Of a stretch of 10,565 bases of DNA, positions 7,052 through 10,565 are shown in pieces. The stretch's first letter is position 1; the number at the start of each line of letters is the position of its first letter. Origin of the DNA: JAWWBN01 sp033720955 (GTDB lineage Bacteria > Acidobacteriota > Thermoanaerobaculia > Multivoradales > JAHEKO01). The DNA lies in the NCBI GenBank assembly GCA_033720955.1, contig JAWWBN010000129.1, positions 1 to 10,565 on the forward strand, written 5' to 3'. The notes under the pieces are model-generated. The model saw only the letters and a program-made list of their open reading frames with translations. It was not told the DNA's origin and did not search any database. The position numbers and the translations under genes were made by a program.

Positions 7052-8148
7052 GCGTGAGGCGCCGAGGATCGTTCAACCCCTTCGGCCTGGCCTTTCTCGA
7101 CGCCATGATGTGCGGCTTCGGCGCCGTGGTGCTGCTCTACATGGTCATCAACGCCTCGGTGGGTGTGCGCGCCGGACGGCTCACCGGCGAGCTCCAGGGC
7201 GAGGTGGACCGGCTGGAGCGGGAGGTCCTCGAGGGAGTCCGGAACCTGGTGGAGCTGCGCAACGCCGTGGTCGAGACCGACCGGCAGCGGGAGACGGCGC
7301 GGGGTCTGTCGCGGCGGCTGCTCGAGGTGCTGCGGGAGATCGAGCTGGAGCTCGCCAACCTGGACGAGACCACGGTCGCCGAGCGCGAGCACCTGAACCG
7401 GTTGAAGACCGACGTGCGCACCCTCGAGGAGGAGGCCCGGAGGCTGGCCGGCCGGGTGACCGAGCCGGAGACCCCGGGCGACCGGCTGCGCAGCTTCGTG
7501 GGCGACGGCGACCGCCAGTACCTGACCGGGCTCAAGGTGGGCGGGCGGCGGATCTTCCTTCTCCTCGACGCCTCCAGCAGCATGCTGGGCGAGACCATCG
7601 TCAACGTGGTCCGGCGCCGCAACCTGCCCGACGAGCGCAAGGTGCAGGCGGCGAAGTGGCGACGGGCGGTGGCCACCGTGGACTGGCTGACGACCCGCAT
7701 ACCGCCGGAGAGCCGCTTCCAGATCTACACCTTCGCCGAGAGGGCGGCGCCGGCGCTCGCCGGGACCGAGGGCGAGTGGCTCGACGGCGGCGATCCGAAG
7801 AGGCTCGAGGAGGCGGTCGTCGCCGTGCGCCAGGTCGTCCCCGACGGCGGCACCAACCTCTACCGCGCCTTCGAGGCCGCCGCGGCTATGCGGCCGCCGC
7901 CCGACAGCATCACCCTGGTGACCGACGGTCTGCCCACCCAGGGGGGCGCGCGGGCGGCGGGAGCCACGGTCTCGGCGCGGCAGCGGCTGCGACTGTTCGA
8001 CCGGGCGGTCGGCGCCCTGCCGTCGCGGGTGCCGGTCAACACGCTGCTGCTGCCCATCGAGGGCGATCCGATGGCGGCCAGCGCCTTCTGGAAGCTGGCG
8101 ATGGCCACCGGGGGCTCCTTCCTGACCCCTTCGGAGGACTGGCCTTGA
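7048..8148 (+). CDS. VWA protein with ExbD/MotB-like N-terminal helix and coiled coil, 366 aa (VWA-1)
   Basis: GTG 7048 overlaps the previous stop (GTGA) and has GGAG at 7037-7040. Residues 14-35 are one membrane helix with FLDAMMCGFGAVVLLYMV; Asp18 sits at its cytoplasmic entry, as does the proton-binding Asp of ExbD (FIDVML) and MotB. Residues 42-138 are a long Leu/Glu/Arg coiled coil. Residues 166-360 are a von Willebrand A domain with an intact metal site: DASSS at 174-178, Thr269 in DGGTNLY and Asp293 in LVTDGLPT. With N-in topology the VWA domain is periplasmic. In the ExbD/TolR/MotB family this place is taken by a TolR-type or OmpA-type wall-binding domain, so the VWA domain is a replacement. 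VWA domains bind protein partners through a divalent cation, so this arm probably grips a protein. Paralogue of the next gene. Confidence 0.92.
   Translation: MSVRRRGSFNPFGLAFLDAMMCGFGAVVLLYMVINASVGVRAGRLTGELQGEVDRLEREVLEGVRNLVELRNAVVETDRQRETARGLSRRLLEVLREIELELANLDETTVAEREHLNRLKTDVRTLEEEARRLAGRVTEPETPGDRLRSFVGDGDRQYLTGLKVGGRRIFLLLDASSSMLGETIVNVVRRRNLPDERKVQAAKWRRAVATVDWLTTRIPPESRFQIYTFAERAAPALAGTEGEWLDGGDPKRLEEAVVAVRQVVPDGGTNLYRAFEAAAAMRPPPDSITLVTDGLPTQGGARAAGATVSARQRLRLFDRAVGALPSRVPVNTLLLPIEGDPMAASAFWKLAMATGGSFLTPSEDWP
8133..8138 (+). promoter_or_regulatory. Ribosome binding site that decides the TTG start of the second VWA gene
   Basis: GGAGGA lies 6 nt before TTG 8145 inside the end of the upstream gene. 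Together with the TTGA stop-start overlap it fixes an unusual TTG initiation; the next in-frame GTG candidates fall inside the membrane helix and would destroy it. Confidence 0.7.
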
Positions 8149-9152
8149 GGCCGCGGCGTCCGCGCGCCGGGCTGGACACCTTCAGCCTCTCTTTTCTCGA
8201 CGCCGTCTGCTGTGGCTTCGGCGCCATCGTGCTGCTCCTGGTGCTGTCGAAGCTGGGCGAGCCGCGGGCGCTGGAGACGGCGCGCAGCGACCTCGAGGCC
8301 GCGGTGGCGCGGCTGGAGCTGGAGCTGGCGGAGATTCGCGGCGAGACCAACGTGCTGGAGCGCGATCTCACCGCCCGGACGGCGCAGCTCTCCGAGGAGC
8401 GGGCGCAGATCGCGCGGCTCCGGGGCGACCTGTCGAAGATCGAGGCCGAGTACGCCGCCAGCCGTCAGCTCGCGCAGGTGACCGACATCCTGGAGGGCCG
8501 GCTGCTGGCGGCGCAGCAGCGGCTCACCGAGGAGATGCGTCGTCTCCAGGCGCAGGCCGACCGACCGCCCCCGCCTCCGAGTCTCGTGGCGGGCATTCCG
8601 GTGGACAGCGAGTACGTGATCTTCGTGATCGACACCTCGGGCAGCATGCAGGGATACGCCTGGCCCCTGGTGCGCCGCAAGATGGGTGAGGTCCTCGATG
8701 CCTATCCGAAGGTCAAGGGGATGCAGGTCATGAACGACATGGGGCAGTACATGTACAGCCAGTACGCCGGCAAGTGGATCCCCGACACGCCGGCGCGCCG
8801 CAAGGCGATCCTCGACCGGCTGGCGAGCTGGAACGTCTTCTCGAACTCGAGCCCCGTGGAGGGGATCACCCGCGCCATCCGCACCTTCGCCGCGCCCGAC
8901 CGGAAGATCTCGATCTACGTCTTCGGCGACGAGTTCACGGGCAGCTCGATCGACCAGGTGGTGACCGCGGTGGACCGTCTCAACCGCGAGGATGCCCGCG
9001 GCCAGCGCCCGGCTCGGATCCACGCCATCGGCTTTCCCACCGGTTTCGCGACCCCCGGCGTGGGAGAGAGCACCAACGTCCGTTTCGCCACCCTGATGCG
9101 AGCGCTCTGCGAGCGCAACGGCGGGACGTTCGTCGGCCTGCCGTCGCTCTGA
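8145..9152 (+). CDS. VWA protein with ExbD/MotB-like N-terminal helix and coiled coil, 335 aa (VWA-2), last gene of the operon
   Basis: It starts at TTG 8145 (TTGA overlap, GGAGGA upstream). After a basic N-terminus, residues 13-36 are one membrane helix with FSLSFLDAVCCGFGAIVLLL; Asp19 matches Asp18 of the previous protein. Residues 43-139 are coiled coil, followed by a PPPPP hinge at 141-145. Residues 156-332 are a VWA domain: DTSGS at 163-167 and Asp262 in VFGDEFTG. The Thr position falls in VFSNSSPVEG, so Ser replaces the usual Thr. Loops differ strongly from VWA-1, including an insert rich in Met and Tyr at about 189-212 (KVKGMQVMNDMGQYMYSQY). The two proteins share the helix motif and overall plan but little else, so they are old paralogues with distinct binding faces. 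They may form a hetero-pair inside the ExbB-like ring. No further gene follows for 190 nt. Confidence 0.92.
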   Translation: MRPRRPRAGLDTFSLSFLDAVCCGFGAIVLLLVLSKLGEPRALETARSDLEAAVARLELELAEIRGETNVLERDLTARTAQLSEERAQIARLRGDLSKIEAEYAASRQLAQVTDILEGRLLAAQQRLTEEMRRLQAQADRPPPPPSLVAGIPVDSEYVIFVIDTSGSMQGYAWPLVRRKMGEVLDAYPKVKGMQVMNDMGQYMYSQYAGKWIPDTPARRKAILDRLASWNVFSNSSPVEGITRAIRTFAAPDRKISIYVFGDEFTGSSIDQVVTAVDRLNREDARGQRPARIHAIGFPTGFATPGVGESTNVRFATLMRALCERNGGTFVGLPSL

Positions 9153-9164
9153 CGGCCCGATCAC

Positions 9165-9185
9165 CGCCCGACACGGGTCCGGGCG
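9165..9185 (+). terminator. Weak hairpin after the operon, possible terminator
   Basis: A 6-bp GC stem (CGCCCG / CGGGCG) with a 9-nt loop begins 13 nt after the operon stop. No T-tract follows, so it is not a standard intrinsic terminator; it may act in 3'-end stability or with Rho. Confidence 0.25.
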
Positions 9186-9246
9186 CCACCTCCGGCGGCA
9201 CCACCCGGGTGGGGGCCGGATCCGTACCGCCGAGCGCCCCTGTCGC

Positions 9247-9255
9247 TGGTACGAT
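9247..9255 (+). promoter_or_regulatory. Possible extended -10 promoter element for the hydrolase gene
   Basis: TGG followed by TACGAT resembles an extended -10 box (four of six TATAAT positions), about 90 nt before the hydrolase start. No convincing -35 box is seen. The downstream palindrome would sit near the transcription start. Confidence 0.25.
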
Positions 9256-9278
9256 GACGCCGACCCGCCCGGCCTTCT

Positions 9279-9295
9279 CGTGACGAGGCGTCACG
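9279..9295. promoter_or_regulatory. Perfect 7+3+7 palindrome, candidate operator or 5' UTR hairpin
   Basis: CGTGACG and CGTCACG face each other across a 3-nt centre (AGG), 24 nt after the candidate -10 element and 49 nt before the hydrolase start. Two half-sites of about one helical turn are typical of dimeric repressors. The region between operon and hydrolase holds no gene, so the palindrome is unlikely to be a coding by-product. Confidence 0.4.
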
Positions 9296-9344
9296 CCCCT
9301 TCCAGGGGAGATCCGGGGGGCTCGTCCCGGGGGGAGGTCATCCG

Positions 9345-10151
9345 ATGGGAACCGCCAGGAGCCACGGAATCGAGATCCACTACGAGGCCACGGGCGACGG
9401 ACCCGCGATCGTCCTGCTGCACAGCTTTCTCTGCTCGGGGGCGATGTGGGAGCCGCAGGTGGGGCCGCTGTCGCGACGTTGTCGGACCCTCAACGTGGAT
9501 CTCCGCGGACACGGCCGCTCGGGGCCGATCGAGGAGGAGTTCGACCTCTACGACATGGTCGACGACGCCGTGGCGGTGCTCGACCGCGAGGGCGTGGAGA
9601 AGGCGGTCTGGGCGGGACTGTCCGTCGGCGGCATGGTGGCTCTGCGGGCGGCGCTGGTCCGGCCGGAGCGGGTGGCGGGGCTGGCTCTTCTCGACACCGA
9701 CGCCGGGCCGGAGAAGCGCGGGGTGACCCTGAAGTACCGGCTGCTGGGAGCGGTGGCGCGGTGGCTCGGGCTCGGTCCGGTGATGCCCCAGGTGACGAAG
9801 CAGATGTTCGGCCGCACCACCCTGCGGGAGCGGCCGGAGCTGGTTCGGCAGTGGGTCGAGCGCTTCCGCGGCGTCCACGTCCCCTCGATGCTCCGCATGC
9901 TGACCGCCCTGGTGCGTCGCGACGACCTGACGGCGCGTCTGGGGTCGATCGCCGTGCCCGCCCTGGTTCTGGTGGGGGAGGAGGACGCCTCCCTGCCGCC
10001 GCCGCGCTCGCGCCGCCTGGCCGCGGCGCTGCCCGAGGCTCGGCTCGTCGAGGTGCCGGCGGCGGGTCATCTGGCCTCTCTCGAGCAGCCGGAGGCGGTG
10101 AGCGCGGCCCTTCTCGGCTTCCTGGACCGGCTCCGCGAGCCGGCCGCGTGA
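9345..10151 (+). CDS. Alpha/beta hydrolase (AB hydrolase-1 type), 268 aa
   Basis: ATG 9345 has a strong ribosome site (GGGGAGGT at 9331-9338, 6 nt spacing). There is no signal peptide, so it is cytoplasmic. The fold landmarks are complete: IVLLHSFLCSG (oxyanion region, residues 22-32), DLRGHGRSG (52-60), nucleophile elbow GLSVGGM with Ser93, acid Asp214 in GEEDASLP and His242 in AAGHLASLEQP. The cap region at 125-195 is helical and basic. Overall shape and length match the family of 3-oxoadipate enol-lactonase, esterase and related small hydrolases; the substrate cannot be told from sequence alone, and no catabolic partner gene lies beside it. It has its own leader region of about 190 nt after the VWA operon, so it is probably a separate transcription unit and not part of the motor system. 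Confidence 0.93.
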   Translation: MGTARSHGIEIHYEATGDGPAIVLLHSFLCSGAMWEPQVGPLSRRCRTLNVDLRGHGRSGPIEEEFDLYDMVDDAVAVLDREGVEKAVWAGLSVGGMVALRAALVRPERVAGLALLDTDAGPEKRGVTLKYRLLGAVARWLGLGPVMPQVTKQMFGRTTLRERPELVRQWVERFRGVHVPSMLRMLTALVRRDDLTARLGSIAVPALVLVGEEDASLPPPRSRRLAAALPEARLVEVPAAGHLASLEQPEAVSAALLGFLDRLREPAA

Positions 10152-10182
10152 GGACCTCGTCCCGCCGCCGGGCGTCTCGGAG

Positions 10183-10209
10183 GGCGGGGGGCGCGATGCA
10201 TCCCCCGCC
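10183..10209 (+). terminator. GC-rich hairpin after the hydrolase gene, terminator candidate
   Basis: An 8-bp stem, GGCGGGGG (10183-10190) with CCCCCGCC (10202-10209), and an 11-nt loop start 32 nt after the hydrolase stop. The stem is very stable, but only CCCTTC follows, with no T-tract, so intrinsic termination is uncertain. Confidence 0.4.
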
Positions 10210-10309
10210 GCCCTTCGAGTCACCAAACCGGGGAGCCCAGGTGGAGCCGTCGCGCGCGGGCGGCGCCGAGCGCGCAGTCCGGCCTTCCGACAGAGAGAGG
10301 AGACAGAGA

Positions 10310-10565
10310 ATGAGGAAGCGAACGAGAAGCCGCCGAGACCCCGTCGGCCGGGTGGTCGTCGTCGCCCTGCTGGCGATCGTCGTCGCCCCTCCGCCCGCGC
10401 CCGCCGAGTCGGCGACGATCGACGATCTCGCCTGGATGGCCGGCTGCTGGGAGGGGCAAGGCGGCGGCGGTGCGAACCGCGAGTGCTGGACGGCTCCCGG
10501 CGGCGGACTGATGCTTGGAGTGAGCCGGGTGGTCGGCGAGGCGGGCACGCAGTTCGAGTTCCTGC
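10310..10565 (+). CDS. DUF6265-like exported protein, N-terminal 85 residues (cut by the right edge)
   Basis: ATG 10310 follows a purine-rich leader with AGGAG at 10298-10302 (7 nt spacing). The first 33 residues are a signal peptide: a very basic start (RKRTRSRR), a hydrophobic core VVVVALLAIVVA, then APAES. The mature part begins IDDLAWMAGCWEGQ, then ECWTAPGGGLMLGVSR and FEFL, the opening pattern of the DUF6265 family (small secreted beta-barrel-like proteins of unknown function, with LAWLAGCW and GGxMLGxSR). Two cysteines, in AGCW and RECW, are visible. The rest lies outside the window. It is separated from the hydrolase by 158 nt containing a hairpin, so it is probably transcribed on its own; no promoter box is convincing. 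Confidence 0.85.
   Translation, partial: MRKRTRSRRDPVGRVVVVALLAIVVAPPPAPAESATIDDLAWMAGCWEGQGGGGANRECWTAPGGGLMLGVSRVVGEAGTQFEFL

Noticed and set aside
7110..8144. N-terminal extension of the second VWA gene reaching back through the first VWA gene
   Set aside because: The extension is Arg/Gly/Ala/Pro-rich shadow sequence; the real start is TTG 8145 with its own ribosome site, just before the membrane helix.
5193..9152. Zorya-type defence system (ZorA/ZorB with nuclease or helicase)
   Set aside because: There is an ExbB/MotA-like gene, but the partners carry VWA and not OmpA domains, and no helicase, nuclease or methylase gene is visible.
9201..9212. CCACCCGGGTGG palindrome after the operon
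   Set aside because: It has no loop space and no T-tract, and GC-rich palindromes of this size are common by chance here.
10195..10202. GATGCATC palindrome
   Set aside because: It lies in the loop of a larger hairpin and an 8-bp palindrome is expected by chance.

Overview
The window is very GC-rich DNA, with G or C at most third codon positions. It is almost fully coding and every gene lies on the + strand. Sec signal peptides, single-span inner-membrane anchors and an ExbB/MotA-type subunit point to a didermic (Gram-negative type) bacterium. The composition and the DUF6265-like gene at the right edge would suit an Acidobacteriota-like lineage, but the sequence does not prove the taxon.

Positions 1-9152 hold one tightly packed operon of nine genes, the first cut by the left edge. 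All eight gene junctions overlap by 1-8 nt, so not one intergenic base exists between the first visible stop and the end of the operon. In order: (0) the C-terminal end of an unknown protein with an acidic Gly/Ser/Glu-rich linker; (1) an exported protein of unknown function; (2) a single-span protein with a Pro/Ala-rich linker, a TPR-like helical part and a PEGA-like end; (3) a degenerate FHA - TM - PEGA repeats - FGE/SUMF1-fold protein; (4) a 51-aa exported micro-protein; (5) a four-TM MotA/TolQ/ExbB proton-channel subunit; (6) a degenerate Hsp70/actin-fold cytoplasmic protein; (7) and (8) two VWA proteins with one N-terminal TM and a coiled coil.

The key reading is that genes 5, 7 and 8 together look like a proton-driven motor. 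Both VWA proteins begin with an ExbD/TolR/MotB-like helix carrying one conserved membrane aspartate in an FLDA...CGFGA motif, but their periplasmic end is a VWA domain instead of the usual TolR-like or OmpA-like domain. Genes 1-4 and 6 would supply cytoplasmic regulation (pseudo-FHA, pseudo-Hsp70) and periplasmic binding or transmission parts (PEGA, pseudo-FGE, Pro-rich TonB-like arm). I know of no characterised system with this set of parts, and this is the window's candidate undescribed system.

Positions 9153-9344 are an intergenic region with a weak promoter candidate and a perfect 7+3+7 palindrome. They lead to an independent alpha/beta hydrolase gene (9345-10151) with an intact Ser-Asp-His triad. 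A GC-rich hairpin follows, then the 5' end of an exported DUF6265-like protein cut by the right edge. No tRNA, rRNA, CRISPR array, insertion sequence or attachment site was seen.
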